Part shown: piece after piece, positions 1-9,715 of the stretch | How positions within the stretch are numbered: position 1 is the first letter of the stretch | Layout: each line of letters opens with the position of its first letter | The notes under the pieces: generated by a model | Told to the model about the DNA's origin: nothing | Seen by the model: only the letters and a program-made list of their open reading frames with translations | Databases searched by the model: none | Position numbers and translations under genes: made by a program | NCBI GenBank assembly: GCA_905181585.1 | Contig: CAJIYG010000007.1 | Location: forward strand, 1-64,000 | From: an uncultured Flavobacteriales bacterium | GTDB lineage: Bacteria; Bacteroidota; Bacteroidia; Flavobacteriales; BACL11 | DNA: 64,000 nt | Direction: 5' to 3'

Positions 1-438
1 ATTAGCAAGTTTTGCAAGTACTTTAGTCTCTGCAATTCCTACACAAACTGGGATTCCTGTCCACTGCATTACTTTCTTCTTAATATCAATTCCATATTTT
101 TTTAGATTACTATCTTGGCAATCAAGAAATGCTTCGTCTATAGAGTATATTTCAATATCTTTACTATTCTTTCGAAGAATGGACATAACTCGATTTGACA
201 TATCTCCATATAAAGGAAAGTTGGTCGAGAAGATATTTACCCTGTGTTTTTTAAAATCTTCTCTTCTTTTATATGCAGGTTCTCCCATTTTTATTCCTAT
301 TGCTTTTGCTTCGTTACTTCTAGCAATTACACATCCATCATTATTAGATAGCACAACTATAGGTTTTTCTTTCAGATCTGGTCTGAAGACACGTTCGCAT
401 GAGGCATAAAAGTTATTGCAATCAACAAGTGCAATCAT
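1..438 (-). CDS. umuC: UmuC, DNA polymerase V catalytic subunit (3' end outside window)
   Basis: This is the N-terminal part of a Y-family translesion polymerase; the rest lies beyond position 1. Reading leftward from an ATG at 438, the protein begins [18 protein letters not shown], the classic first acidic motif with the steric-gate region of UmuC/DinB enzymes. About 100 residues later comes SIDEAFLD, carrying the catalytic Asp-Glu pair. [21 protein letters not shown] stretch follows, as expected for the palm. The start overlaps the umuD stop by four bases (ATGA), so the two are translationally coupled. With activated UmuD it would form an error-prone polymerase used in the DNA damage response. 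Family assignment is firm. The assignment to the UmuC branch rather than DinB rests on the umuD neighbour. Confidence 0.93.
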   Translation of the reverse strand, partial: MIALVDCNNFYASCERVFRPDLKEKPIVVLSNNDGCVIARSNEAKAIGIKMGEPAYKRREDFKKHRVNIFSTNFPLYGDMSNRVMSILRKNSKDIEIYSIDEAFLDCQDSNLKKYGIDIKKKVMQWTGIPVCVGIAETKVLAKLAN

Positions 439-887
439 CTAGCACGATGTATTATGTGCGTTATAATTCCCCATATCTGAAAGTCCATTGATTCAGTAAT
501 TTTTATTGGAGAAAAACTATCATTTTCTGGTACCAGGTATACGCTGTTGTCATTTACTGCTAAACGTTTTACAGTAAAATCTCCATCAATCACTGCAAGC
601 ACAATATCATTATGTTTTGGAGTGAGAGAGCGGTCTACAATCATTATATCTCCAGTATTTATGCCAGCTTTAGTCATTGATGACCCTTCAACTTTAACAC
701 AAAAAGTAGCTTCTTTATTTTTTACAATATAGTCTTGAAGATTAATTTCCATTTCGATAAAGTCATCTGCAGGAGATGGGAATCCAGCGGGTACCAATGG
801 CTCTGCAAGCTTTATGTCATTTAAATTAAGCTGTTCAAAACTGTGAAAAGATAAGTCGTCGTTTGTGTTTTTTTTGTCCGTTTTCAT
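435..887 (-). CDS. umuD: UmuD-like S24 peptidase, DNA polymerase V accessory subunit
   Basis: This 150-residue LexA/UmuD-family (S24) protein has the self-cleaving signal-peptidase fold. An Ala34-Gly35 pair in a PAGFPSP context is the likely RecA-stimulated cleavage site. Ser70 in EGSSM and Lys107 in FTVKRL form the catalytic dyad. The length matches UmuD (about 140 residues), and there is no N-terminal helix-turn-helix, so it is not a LexA repressor. After cleavage, a UmuD' dimer would bind UmuC to give Pol V. It is the first gene of a umuDC pair on the minus strand, with its stop overlapping the umuC start. No LexA gene or recognisable SOS box is visible upstream, so the mode of regulation cannot be read from this window. 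Confidence 0.93.
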   Translation of the reverse strand: MKTDKKNTNDDLSFHSFEQLNLNDIKLAEPLVPAGFPSPADDFIEMEINLQDYIVKNKEATFCVKVEGSSMTKAGINTGDIMIVDRSLTPKHNDIVLAVIDGDFTVKRLAVNDNSVYLVPENDSFSPIKITESMDFQIWGIITHIIHRAR

Positions 888-1011
888 GTCTATAAATTAA
901 ATGATTTATTTTATAATATATGCAATTTATTATTAGAAATAAATACTTTTTTTTAATAGAATATTCATCCTTAATTAATAATTTTGTAATAAATATTTTG
1001 AATTAAATAAT

Positions 1012-1293
1012 ATGAAATTAATACTCTCTGAAAGAGATCTTGATAGAGTAATCGAAATGGCATGGGAAGATAGAACACCATTTGAAGCAATACGGTATCA
1101 ATTTCATTTATCCGAACGTGATGTCATTAGGTTAATGCGTAAGGAGCTAAAGCGCTCTAGCTTTAATCTGTGGAGAAAAAGAGTCAATAGTGGTGTGAGT
1201 AGTAAGCATGTTATGAAAAGAAGTCCTGATATCAATAGGTTTAAGTGCAGTAGACAGAAGTCAATATCAATGAATAAAATTTCAAAGAGGTAA
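1012..1293 (+). CDS. DUF2805 / TIGR03643 family small protein
   Basis: This 93-residue basic protein has an N-terminal helical region (LSERDLDRVIEMAWEDRTPF) and a second SERDVIRLMRKELK segment that looks like a small helix-turn-helix. I recognise the TIGR03643/DUF2805 family, which is common in marine Bacteroidota and Proteobacteria. Its biochemical function is unknown to me. The C-terminal third is rich in Lys, Arg and Ser and could contact nucleic acid; this is inference. Its stop overlaps the start of the following flavin reductase (TAATG), so the two are co-translated. In related genomes such genes often sit near photolyase/cryptochrome genes, and here umuDC is divergent, so a DNA damage or light context is possible. 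Confidence 0.8.
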   Translation: MKLILSERDLDRVIEMAWEDRTPFEAIRYQFHLSERDVIRLMRKELKRSSFNLWRKRVNSGVSSKHVMKRSPDINRFKCSRQKSISMNKISKR

Positions 1294-1928
1294 TGTATTT
1301 TTCTAATGAGGATATTAAGAATCTCCCAAGAATAAAAAGACTAAATTTAATTAATTCGATTACTGGAGTTAAGCCTGCTAATTTAATTGGTACACGTTCA
1401 AATGTAAACTCCAATTTAGCTATTATAAGTTCAATAGTACACTTGAGTACTAACCCTCCATTACTATCTTTTATGCTAAGACCAGATCATAAAGTTAGAA
1501 GACATACATATGAGAATATTAAATCAGAAGGGTTTTTTACAATAAATAATATTACCGATAATTTTATTGAGCAGGCACACTATACATCAGCAAAATTTGA
1601 TAGGGAAGTTTCAGAATTTAAAGAGTGTAATTTTACTGAAGAATATTTGTCAGATTTTACTTCACCTTTTGTAAAAGAAAGTAGTTTAAAATTAGGTATG
1701 AGCTATGTGGAAAGTGTATTTATTAAAAGTAGTAACACAGTAATGGTAGTAGGAAAGATAGAACATATATATATATCAGAGCATGCAATTAACAAAGATG
1801 GGCTTGTAGATTTGGAAGTATTAAAAACTGTTGGTATTTCAGGCTTGAACTCTTACTATAAATTAAAAAAGTTGGCTGACTTTCCGTATGCTAGAGTAGA
1901 GGATGTGCCAGATTTTTTAAGTAAATAA
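1293..1928 (+). CDS. Flavin reductase-like FMN-binding protein
   Basis: This 211-residue protein belongs to the flavin reductase-like/FMN-binding split-barrel superfamily. Visible features are the N-terminal strand with SITGVKPANLIGT, a PPLLSFMLRPDHKVRRHTY segment typical of the FMN phosphate-binding region, and the FTINNIT strand that usually follows. It probably binds FMN and reduces a flavin or another substrate with NAD(P)H in the cytoplasm; the true substrate is not apparent. Translation is coupled to the upstream DUF2805 gene through a TAATG overlap. It converges with the FG-GAP gene, whose stop is only two bases beyond its own stop; I saw no terminator between them. Confidence 0.85.
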   Translation: MYFSNEDIKNLPRIKRLNLINSITGVKPANLIGTRSNVNSNLAIISSIVHLSTNPPLLSFMLRPDHKVRRHTYENIKSEGFFTINNITDNFIEQAHYTSAKFDREVSEFKECNFTEEYLSDFTSPFVKESSLKLGMSYVESVFIKSSNTVMVVGKIEHIYISEHAINKDGLVDLEVLKTVGISGLNSYYKLKKLADFPYARVEDVPDFLSK

Positions 1929-1929
1929 A

Positions 1930-4090
1930 TTATTTAATTATAAATTTTGAACTGTTTGTCCCAAGCTTCATAAAGTATATTCCTCTGGTAAGCTGATTTA
2001 TATTTATACTGTGACGCACACTTTTTTTTCTACTTTTTATTATTGTCTGTCCAAAACTATTGACAATATCTATGTCGCCAAAACTATTACCTTCAATAAT
2101 AATTTCATATTGAGCTGGATTAGGGTAAATATTTAAATTATTTATTGGAATAAATTTTTGTGTGCTAACAAGAGAAGAGTCACTGCTAAAAAAACTTAAC
2201 CCTCCAGAGTAATTTCCAATAATACAATCAATTTTTTGATCATTGTTTATATCTTTAATTGCTATTCTTGTTTTACTTCCCTCGCTAGATAAGAGAGGGG
2301 AAATTGAGTCAAATACACCTGTTAAGTTATTATCAATATTATTAAACTTGTAAATGACGCCTGAAAAGGATCCACTATATAGCTCATAAGAGCCATTATT
2401 ATCAAATAAGGTTGGGCTACTATAGCCAGAACTAATAATGTCACTCTCAATGTCAATCCCTCCAAAATTTGTAATAACTGTATCAAAAATAGGGGAGTTT
2501 AAGCTTCCGCTATTTTGGCAATAGTTAATAGTTCCATCTTGCTCTCCAATTAATAGGTCTAAGAGCCCATCTCTATTAACATCAATGATTTGTGGACTTG
2601 CAAAATAACCGATATCTATGTTACTGTAATTTGGTTGGGAAATAGTAAAGCTTGCTGGATTAGTCCCATTATTAATAAAATAATGAATTTTTCCATTTGC
2701 ATCCCCTAAAATCATATCTTGATCACTATCATCATCTAAGTCGCCAAATGCAGGTATTAAATTAAGAGCAGGAATATTTAAATTAGTATTTAGATTTATT
2801 TGTGATAAGTTTTGCCAATCTCTATTTTCTAAAACATAATTTGGCTTTACGACTAGTTCCAGTATTTGTAAACAGTGCTAATTTAGAGGATGGATTTCCC
2901 CCAGACTGATGATAGCCATAATTACCAACAATTAAATCCTCTAATCCATCATTATTATGATCAAAAAATATTGGGTAGCTACCAGCTCCTAAATCAATCA
3001 TATCTTCCTGTAAAAAGTTTTTTTGAATATAGTTGAAGTCTGGATTTGTATTAGTCCCATTATTTGTGTAGAACCAGCTACTCTCGAAATTTTCTGAGTT
3101 ATTTTCACTATTTGAAGTAACAATTAGGTCTTTAATTCCATCATGACTAACATCTAAATAAAATGCTGCAGGAAAAATATCCATACTAGCTGCCAAGGTA
3201 TTGTTATTATTAGAAGGAAATAATGAGTCTATAGAAATCATATTAGCATTTAGACTATCACCACCATTAACAAGAAGATTAAGATTATTAAAGCTAACAT
3301 CTCCAAGCACAATATCTTTATCATTGTCATTATCAATATCTAAACATAATAGTGTTGATCCAGCATGTTTTTGTTTAAATGAAGAATTTCCAATAATTGG
3401 AGGACATTGACAGTTTTGACAATTTAATGTGTAATTATTAAGTCCTTCATAGAAATTACCCCAACATCCACTCTCAAGTTGAAAGGCTACTGTATCGCAA
3501 GACCCAGTTAATTCTATTGACATATTTTTATGAAACTCAATAAATCCTCCTGTTATTTTAAATGTTAAAATATCTAAATCTCCGTCTCCATCAATATCAG
3601 AAATTGCAGGAATATCCACGGGGCTAACAAAAATATTAACACTTCCAACAGGATATTGAGAAAAAACTAGTGGGGTTACTAAAGTAAAATCTAAACTTGA
3701 TGCAGAGGTGTTTTTATATATTGAGATTCCAGACGTGGAATATGAAAAAATATCATTTTTTCCATCACAGTCATAATCTGCTAATATTACCCAATCTTTA
3801 AGTTTAGGTAATTTATTTTTAAAACTTGGAGCATAGATGAAACTATTATTTTTTTTTAAAAAAGGAATCAGTTTATTTCCCGATCTATCAAAAATTAGAA
3901 GATCTTTTACTCCATCTAAATCTAAATCAATCTCATTAAATTGAGCTGCATTTAATCCTCCAGCCCAAGCATGCTTAAATTCAATATTATTTTCTAAAAC
4001 TTGTAATGAAGTGTCTCTAAATAAATTGTTTTGTGCAAACAGACAATTTTGCACTAAGAAAATGAAAATTAAAAAAAGTAATCTTTGCAT
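1930..4090 (-). pseudogene. Secreted FG-GAP/VCBS repeat protein with T9SS sorting domain, one frameshift
   Basis: Two minus-strand reading frames (4090-2822 and about 2835-1930) form one protein of about 720 residues. A signal peptide with the cleavage region FVQNCLFAQ opens it. About ten Asp-rich calcium-binding loops of the DxDxDGxxD kind follow (DLDLDGVKD, DIDGDGDLD, DHNNDGLED, DVNRDGLLD and others), as in FG-GAP/VCBS beta-propellers. The last 75 residues are a type A T9SS sorting domain (NIYPNPA start, GIYFMKL near the end). It should be exported through the outer membrane and attached to the surface or released. The break is at about 2845: removing one C there (G on the coding strand) turns RKAKLCFRK-stop into RKPNYVLENRDW and restores the frame. 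It could be a real mutation or, more likely given other indels here, a sequence error. Confidence 0.85.
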
Positions 4091-4219
4091 ACCTAATATT
4101 TAAAATATTTAGACAAAGATATTAATTAGTTAGATTAAAAGTATTTAGTAAGATTTAAATCTTACAAGGTCTTGAAGATATAGATGCCTTAAGAATTATC
4201 ATAATTAATAGGAAAAGTT

Positions 4220-4227
4220 TATATTTG
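4220..4227 (+). promoter_or_regulatory. Putative TAnnTTTG promoter -7 element for secDF
   Basis: TATATTTG matches the Bacteroidota primary sigma -7 consensus TAnnTTTG and lies 21 bp before the secDF ATG. No clear TTG -33 element is seen at the usual distance, so this is moderate evidence. Confidence 0.45.
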
Positions 4228-4248
4228 CCGCTCTAAAAAAATAAGACT

Positions 4249-7200
4249 ATGCAGAATAGAAATTTCATCAAAGTAATCGCTTTTGTTTTTGCTTTAATAT
4301 GTGTTTACCAATTATCATTCACTTTAGTTGCTGATAAAGTAGAAAATGATGCATTAAAATATGCAGAAAATTTTCCTGAAGAAGAAAGAGATGTAAAAGC
4401 TAAACTTTACTTAGATTCAATTAATTCTGAAGAAGTTTATGACATTTTAGTTGCACAATATACTTATTCAGATTGCAAGCAAAGAGAACTTAACCTTGGT
4501 CTTGACCTTAAAGGAGGGATGAATGTTACTCTTGAAGTAATGGTAGTAGATGTTTTAAAGGCACTCGCTAACAATACTAAAGATGAAGTTTTCAATACTG
4601 CAATTAATAATGCCTTAACTGCACAAGAAAATAGTCAGAGTGATTTTGTTACACTTTTTGGTCAAGAATTTGAAAAATTATCTCCTGTTAATGGTATGGC
4701 TGTATTATTTACTTCTCAGCTTAAAGATAAAGTGAAAATTAATTCTAATAATCAAGAAGTCATAGATATTCTTAGTTTAGAAGTTGAAGATGCTATAAAT
4801 AGATCATTTAATATATTAAGAAGTAGAATTGATAGATTTGGAGTGACGCAACCAAATATTCAAAGACTTGAAACTGCTGGAAGAATTTTAGTTGAACTAC
4901 CAGGAATAAAGGATCCTGAAAGAGCAAGGAAATTATTGCAATCAACTGCACAATTAGAGTTTTGGGAAACGTATGAGTATAGAGAGTTGTTTCCGTCACT
5001 AGAGCAAGTGAATTCTTATCTAAAAGAAACAAATGATTTAAATGATACTTTAGAAATAAAAGAAGTTCTGGATTTAGATGGTATAGATGAATTAGAAATG
5101 ATTTCTAGTGATGAAAAAGATGAGATAGATGCAAATGATCTTTTAACAGATTTAGAATCAGATTCTTCTTCTACGGATACATCTAATACATTATCATTCG
5201 AAGAGTTTGCTGAAAATAATCCGCTTTATTCAGTTTTATATCCAAATGTTGATCAACAAAATCAGATTCAGGAAGGTCCAGTAGTTGGTTTTTGTGCAAC
5301 AAAAGATACTGCCCAATTAAATAAATATTTAAAGGATCCTCTGGTAATAAAGTTTTTCCCAGTTGACGTTAAGTTTGCTTACACTGTAAAACCTTATGAC
5401 AGCGAAGGAAAGTTTGTTCAACTTGTAGCCTTAAAAGTTACAAATAGAGATGGTATAGCTGCAATGGAAGGAGATGTTGTGACTGATGCAAATCAAAGTT
5501 TTGGTCAATATAACTCCTCTGCTGAAGTTTCGATGTCTATGAATCAAGAAGGAGCTAAACAATGGAAAAGATTAACAGCTGAAAATATAGGTAGAAGTGT
5601 TGCTATTGTTCTAGATGGGTATGTGTATTCTTATCCAACTGTTCAGAGTGAAATTGCTGGCGGAAGATCTTCAATTACAGGAGATTTTTCTGTTAATGAA
5701 GCTAAAGATTTAGCAAATATTTTAAAATCAGGAAAACTTCCTGCTCCTGCCAGAATTATTGAGGAGGCAATAGTTGGCCCCTCTCTTGGAGAAGAAGCTA
5801 TAAGTTCTGGCTTACAATCTTTTATTTTTGCTTTAATACTGGTGCTATTTTATATGATATTTTATTACAGTGGAGCAGGAATTGTTTCTAATGTTGCTCT
5901 TTTAGCAAATATATTTTTCATATTTGGTGTTTTATCTTCTCTAGGAGCTGTTTTAACATTACCTGGAATTGCTGGTATTATTCTTACTATAGGAATGTCT
6001 GTAGATGCAAATGTTCTAATTTATGAAAGAATTCGGGAAGAGTTATCAAATGGTAAAGGATTGAGGTTAGCAATTACTGATGGTTACAATAGTGCATATA
6101 GTTCAATTATTGATGCTAATGTTACAACTCTACTTACTGGTATAATTCTATATATATTTGGAACGGGTCCAATTAAAGGTTTTGCTACAACTCTTATTGT
6201 GGGTATTATAACTTCACTTTTTGCAGCTATATTTATTACAAGACTAATTATTTCCTCAAGAGTTAATAAAGGAAAAGATATTTCTTTTGCAACTAAATTA
6301 ACTGATGGAGCTTTTAAAAATATTAATATTGATTTTATTGGAAATAGAAAGAAGTTCTATGTAATTTCTTCTTTGTTAGTTGTTCTTGGTCTTGGTTCTT
6401 TATTTACGAAAGGATTAAATTATGGAGTAGATTTTGTTGGTGGAAGAACATATGTTGTTCGTTTTGATAATGATATAAATAATGAGGATCTCAGAGAAAA
6501 TTTATCTGCAGTTTTTGTTGACAATGATGGATTAAATTATACTCCACAAGTTAAAACGTTTGGAGATGATAATCAAGTCAAGATTACAACTTCATTTATG
6601 ATCGATAATAATGATATATCTACCGATCAAGTTGTTGAAGCAAAGCTTAACGAAGGGCTTGCTAATACTGGATTTGAATTTGAGATAATGAGTTCTCAAA
6701 AAGTTGGTCCCACTATTGCTGATGATATTAAAGATGCTGCCGTTTGGTCTGTTATCTTCTCTCTTCTTGTCATATTCTTATATATTCTTTTAAGATTTAG
6801 AAAATGGCAATTTAGTTTAGGAGCTGTTTCAGCAGTTTTTCATGATGTAATTATTGTTTTAGCAATATTTTCAGCATTTTATGGTCTGCTTCCTTTTTCA
6901 TTAGAAATTGATCAAGCATTTATTGCTGCTATTTTAACAATAATTGGTTACTCCCTTAATGATACTGTGGTTGTATTTGACAGGGTAAGAGAGTATATGA
7001 ATTCTTACAAGAAAAAAGAAGTTCTTGAAGTAATTAACGGAGCACTTAATAGTACTTTAAGTAGAACAATTAATACATCTCTTACTACATTTGTTGTACT
7101 ATTGATTATATTTATATTTGGAGGAGAAGTAATTAGGGGTTTCATGTTTGCTCTTATGGTTGGAGTTATTGTAGGAACATATTCTTCTTTATTTGTAGCA

Positions 7201-7257
7201 TCTCCAATTATGCTTGATACTTTAACTAAGAAAAAGGAAAAGTTAGTTAGAAAATAA
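4249..7257 (+). CDS. secDF: Protein translocase subunit SecDF (fused SecD-SecF)
   Basis: This 1002-residue inner-membrane protein joins SecD and SecF in one chain, the usual arrangement in Bacteroidota. It uses the proton motive force to help SecYEG complete protein export. The first transmembrane helix is at about residues 8-25. A large periplasmic P1 region follows, with the SecD signatures DLKGGMNVTLEV and SRIDRFGVTQPNIQ. The first six-helix bundle is at about 520-680, with GIAGIILTIGMSVDANVLIYERIREEL. SecF begins at about 710, with GVDFVGGRTYVVRF, then TIIGYSLNDTVVVFDRVRE. The acidic insert at about 265-320 is longer than in E. coli SecD and low in complexity. tatA follows 50 bp downstream, making a small protein-export cluster. 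Confidence 0.97.
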   Translation: MQNRNFIKVIAFVFALICVYQLSFTLVADKVENDALKYAENFPEEERDVKAKLYLDSINSEEVYDILVAQYTYSDCKQRELNLGLDLKGGMNVTLEVMVVDVLKALANNTKDEVFNTAINNALTAQENSQSDFVTLFGQEFEKLSPVNGMAVLFTSQLKDKVKINSNNQEVIDILSLEVEDAINRSFNILRSRIDRFGVTQPNIQRLETAGRILVELPGIKDPERARKLLQSTAQLEFWETYEYRELFPSLEQVNSYLKETNDLNDTLEIKEVLDLDGIDELEMISSDEKDEIDANDLLTDLESDSSSTDTSNTLSFEEFAENNPLYSVLYPNVDQQNQIQEGPVVGFCATKDTAQLNKYLKDPLVIKFFPVDVKFAYTVKPYDSEGKFVQLVALKVTNRDGIAAMEGDVVTDANQSFGQYNSSAEVSMSMNQEGAKQWKRLTAENIGRSVAIVLDGYVYSYPTVQSEIAGGRSSITGDFSVNEAKDLANILKSGKLPAPARIIEEAIVGPSLGEEAISSGLQSFIFALILVLFYMIFYYSGAGIVSNVALLANIFFIFGVLSSLGAVLTLPGIAGIILTIGMSVDANVLIYERIREELSNGKGLRLAITDGYNSAYSSIIDANVTTLLTGIILYIFGTGPIKGFATTLIVGIITSLFAAIFITRLIISSRVNKGKDISFATKLTDGAFKNINIDFIGNRKKFYVISSLLVVLGLGSLFTKGLNYGVDFVGGRTYVVRFDNDINNEDLRENLSAVFVDNDGLNYTPQVKTFGDDNQVKITTSFMIDNNDISTDQVVEAKLNEGLANTGFEFEIMSSQKVGPTIADDIKDAAVWSVIFSLLVIFLYILLRFRKWQFSLGAVSAVFHDVIIVLAIFSAFYGLLPFSLEIDQAFIAAILTIIGYSLNDTVVVFDRVREYMNSYKKKEVLEVINGALNSTLSRTINTSLTTFVVLLIIFIFGGEVIRGFMFALMVGVIVGTYSSLFVASPIMLDTLTKKKEKLVRK

Positions 7258-7308
7258 TTCTTTTTTATTTAATTTTAACTTTCAAGTGGTATTTAAAAAA
7301 TTCATCTT

Positions 7309-7506
7309 ATGATATTATTCATTGGAGGTCCAGAGATTATTATTATTCTTTTGTTTGTTGTTATGTTTTTCGGTTCAAAAAAAATCCCTGAACTTGCAAG
7401 AACCTTTGGTAAAACAATAAGAGAAGTTAAAGATGCTTCTAATGAGATTAAAAAAGAAATAAGAGAGAGTGCAAATGATATCAAAGATGATTTAGACTTA
7501 AAATAA
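7309..7506 (+). CDS. tatA: Sec-independent translocase subunit TatA/E
   Basis: This 65-residue protein has the TatA plan: a short N-terminal transmembrane helix (about residues 7-21), the hinge motif FFGSKKIPELAR, and an amphipathic helix followed by a charged tail. TatA oligomers form the pore-like part of the twin-arginine pathway for folded proteins. tatC is not in the window. The stop codon overlaps the ATG of the downstream antiporter by one base, and secDF lies just upstream, so the three may be co-transcribed. TatA and TatE cannot be told apart from sequence at this length. Confidence 0.93.
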   Translation: MILFIGGPEIIIILLFVVMFFGSKKIPELARTFGKTIREVKDASNEIKKEIRESANDIKDDLDLK

Positions 7507-8453
7507 TGATTACTTATTTGCTGATAATTCTTGGTCTTTTTTTGCTTTATTTAGGTGGTGAATTATTAGTTGTTGGTTCAGTTAGTATTGCAACAAAAGC
7601 TCGTATTTCAAAATTAGTAGTTGGATTAACTATTGTTTCTTTTGCAACATCATGTCCTGAGATTTTTGTTAGCTTTAAAGCATTTTTGTCTGGTAGCAGT
7701 GATATTGTTTTTGCTAATGTTATAGGTTCTAATATTGCTAATATCTGTCTTGTTCTTGCTATTACTGCTATAATCTTTAATATAAAAATTGCTCAACAAA
7801 CACTTAAGTTTGATTATCTATTTTTATTATTCTCAACTTTATTTGTTGCTTTTTTTTTAATTCTGAATTATAAAATATCACAATTTTTAGGAATTATATT
7901 AATACTTCTTTTGTTAAGTTTTTTAATTTTTACTATTACAAAATCAAGAAAAGAAGAAAAAAATTCTAAAGATGATTTGGAAGTGGATGATAATGGGAGT
8001 GTTTCAGTTTTAAAAAGTATTGTTTATTTAGTTTCTGGAATATTACTACTAAAGTTTGGTGCAGATTTTTTAGTTGATGGTGCAATTGAAATAGCTGAAA
8101 AATTTAATATTTCTGAAAGAATAATTGGAGTTACGATTGTGGCTATTGGAACAAGTATTCCTGAACTAGTTACTTCAATAGTTGCTGCATTTAGAAAAGA
8201 AGTTGATTTAGCCGTAGGGAACATTATTGGTTCTAATATTTTTAATCTTCTTTTAGTTTTAGGAACTACTTCTCTTATAAGAGATATTCCAATAGAAGAT
8301 TCCAAAATAATTTTAGATTATACTATAATGTTCTTGATTACTGTATTTTTAGGCTTGTTATTATTAGCAAAGCCAAGATATGTGCTATCAAGGTATAAAG
8401 GTTTATTGTTACTGTTAATGTACCTAGTTTACATTATTTATACAGCAATTTAA
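7506..8453 (+). CDS. Calcium/sodium antiporter of the CaCA family (YrbG-like)
   Basis: This 315-residue inner-membrane exchanger has about ten transmembrane segments and two inverted homologous halves. Each half carries the CaCA alpha motif: SFATSCPEIFVSF with the following IGSNIANI at about 45-85, and AIGTSIPELVTSI with VGNIIGSNIFNLL at about 215-255. The paired Glu residues in the PE motifs bind the cation. A short charged loop (residues 139-160, KSRKEEKNSKDD) separates the halves. It likely exchanges Ca2+ for Na+ or H+. It starts at the last base of the tatA stop and ends one base before the convergent glutamine synthetase stop. Confidence 0.93.
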   Translation: MITYLLIILGLFLLYLGGELLVVGSVSIATKARISKLVVGLTIVSFATSCPEIFVSFKAFLSGSSDIVFANVIGSNIANICLVLAITAIIFNIKIAQQTLKFDYLFLLFSTLFVAFFLILNYKISQFLGIILILLLLSFLIFTITKSRKEEKNSKDDLEVDDNGSVSVLKSIVYLVSGILLLKFGADFLVDGAIEIAEKFNISERIIGVTIVAIGTSIPELVTSIVAAFRKEVDLAVGNIIGSNIFNLLLVLGTTSLIRDIPIEDSKIILDYTIMFLITVFLGLLLLAKPRYVLSRYKGLLLLLMYLVYIIYTAI

Positions 8454-8454
8454 T

Positions 8455-9465
8455 TTATTTTTTTTCTGCTCCTTTTACTGTTTTAACAATAATTCCTGCT
8501 ATTTTATATGGGTCACCATTTGATGCTGGACGCCTATCTTCTAGCCATCCTTTCCATCCTTGTTCAACAGTAATTATTGGGATTCTTATTGATGCTCCTC
8601 TATCAGATATGCCATAGCTAAAATCAGTTATTGATGCCGTTTCATGTAAACCTGTTAATCTTTGGTCATTAAACTCGCCATAAACTAAAATATGTTCTTT
8701 AGTTACTGGTCTAAACGCTTCACAAATTTTTTCATAAACTTCTTGTGAGCCACATGTTCTTAATGTTGTGTTCGAAAAGTTTGCATGCATTCCTGATCCA
8801 TTCCAATCACCTTTAATTGGCTTTGGATGATATTCAATATAGTATCCATATCTCTCAGTTAATCTATCTAAAAGGTATCTTGCAATCCAAATTTCATCAC
8901 CTGCTTTTTTGGCACCTTTAGCAAATAATTGAAACTCCCATTGTCCGCTAGCAACTTCTTGATTTATTCCTTCAAAATTTAATCCAGCTTCAATACATAA
9001 ATCTGCGTGTTCTTCAACAAAATCTCTTCCGTGAGTATTTTTTCCTCCAACTGAACAATAATACATCCCTTGAGGGCCTGGGTATCCACCTACAGGGAAT
9101 CCAAGAGGAAGTTGAGTTTGAGTATCCATAATGAAATATTCTTGCTCAAATCCAAACCAGAAATCATCATCATTGTCATCAATATTTGCTCTAGCATTTG
9201 AAATGTGTGGAGATCCATCTGAATTTAAAACTTCAGTCATTACAAGAAATCCATCAATTCTGTCAGGGTCAGGATATAATGCTACTGGTTTTAATAAACA
9301 ATCTGAAGAACCTCCTACAGCTTGTTTAGTAGAACTACCATCAAAAGACCAGATAGGGCATTCTTCTAATTTACCAGAAAAATTTTCAACAACCTTAGTT
9401 TTACTTCTCATGTTCTGAGTTGGTTGATAGCCATCTAGCCAGATGTATTCAAGTTTAGTTTTCAT
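8455..9465 (-). CDS. glnA: Glutamine synthetase, short type II (GSII) form
   Basis: This 336-residue ATP-dependent glutamate-ammonia ligase resembles the eukaryotic-type GSII family rather than the 450-residue GSI or the 700-residue GSIII of many Bacteroidota. N-terminal beta-Grasp residues (EYIWLDGYQ, then PIWSFDGSST) are followed by the catalytic barrel: the FGFEQEYF metal-binding glutamates, GINQEVASGQWEFQ, NGSGMHANFS and the C-terminal RGASIRIP ATP-site arginines. All expected active-site motifs are present and the length is normal for GSII. It is monocistronic on the minus strand with a long 250-bp AT-rich upstream gap. No adenylylation site is expected in this type. Its role is nitrogen assimilation in the cytoplasm. 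Confidence 0.95.
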   Translation of the reverse strand: MKTKLEYIWLDGYQPTQNMRSKTKVVENFSGKLEECPIWSFDGSSTKQAVGGSSDCLLKPVALYPDPDRIDGFLVMTEVLNSDGSPHISNARANIDDNDDDFWFGFEQEYFIMDTQTQLPLGFPVGGYPGPQGMYYCSVGGKNTHGRDFVEEHADLCIEAGLNFEGINQEVASGQWEFQLFAKGAKKAGDEIWIARYLLDRLTERYGYYIEYHPKPIKGDWNGSGMHANFSNTTLRTCGSQEVYEKICEAFRPVTKEHILVYGEFNDQRLTGLHETASITDFSYGISDRGASIRIPIITVEQGWKGWLEDRRPASNGDPYKIAGIIVKTVKGAEKK

Positions 9466-9715
9466 GTTTTGATTGATTTTTTTTATTTAAATCCTTAAAT
9501 TTTAAATTTATATTGCAACAATATCATATTAAGATGCATATTACTGTATATTCTACAAAAATTATATTTTATTTTAGATCAATCATTAAATAATGATTTA
9601 TTTTTTTGAAAATTATTAATACTTTATTAACATAGGATTGTGTTTATAATAAATACTCTACTTATAAAATTAAATATTATTCCTTATTTTAGCATTAATT
9701 TTAATTGTAAAAACA
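9466..9715. other. AT-rich divergent intergenic region glnA / PorE-like gene
   Basis: This is 250 bp of very AT-rich sequence that must hold both divergent promoters. I found no exact TAnnTTTG with a TTTG partner on either strand, no tRNA and no convincing ORF or riboswitch. TATTTTAG at 9686-9693 is a one-mismatch -7 candidate for the plus-strand gene. Confidence 0.5.

Noticed and set aside
435..887. LexA repressor
   Set aside because: No N-terminal helix-turn-helix is present, the length fits UmuD, and umuC overlaps it.
9466..9715. Riboswitch or leader upstream of glnA
   Set aside because: The region is AT-rich and lacks conserved helices or a glutamine-type motif.
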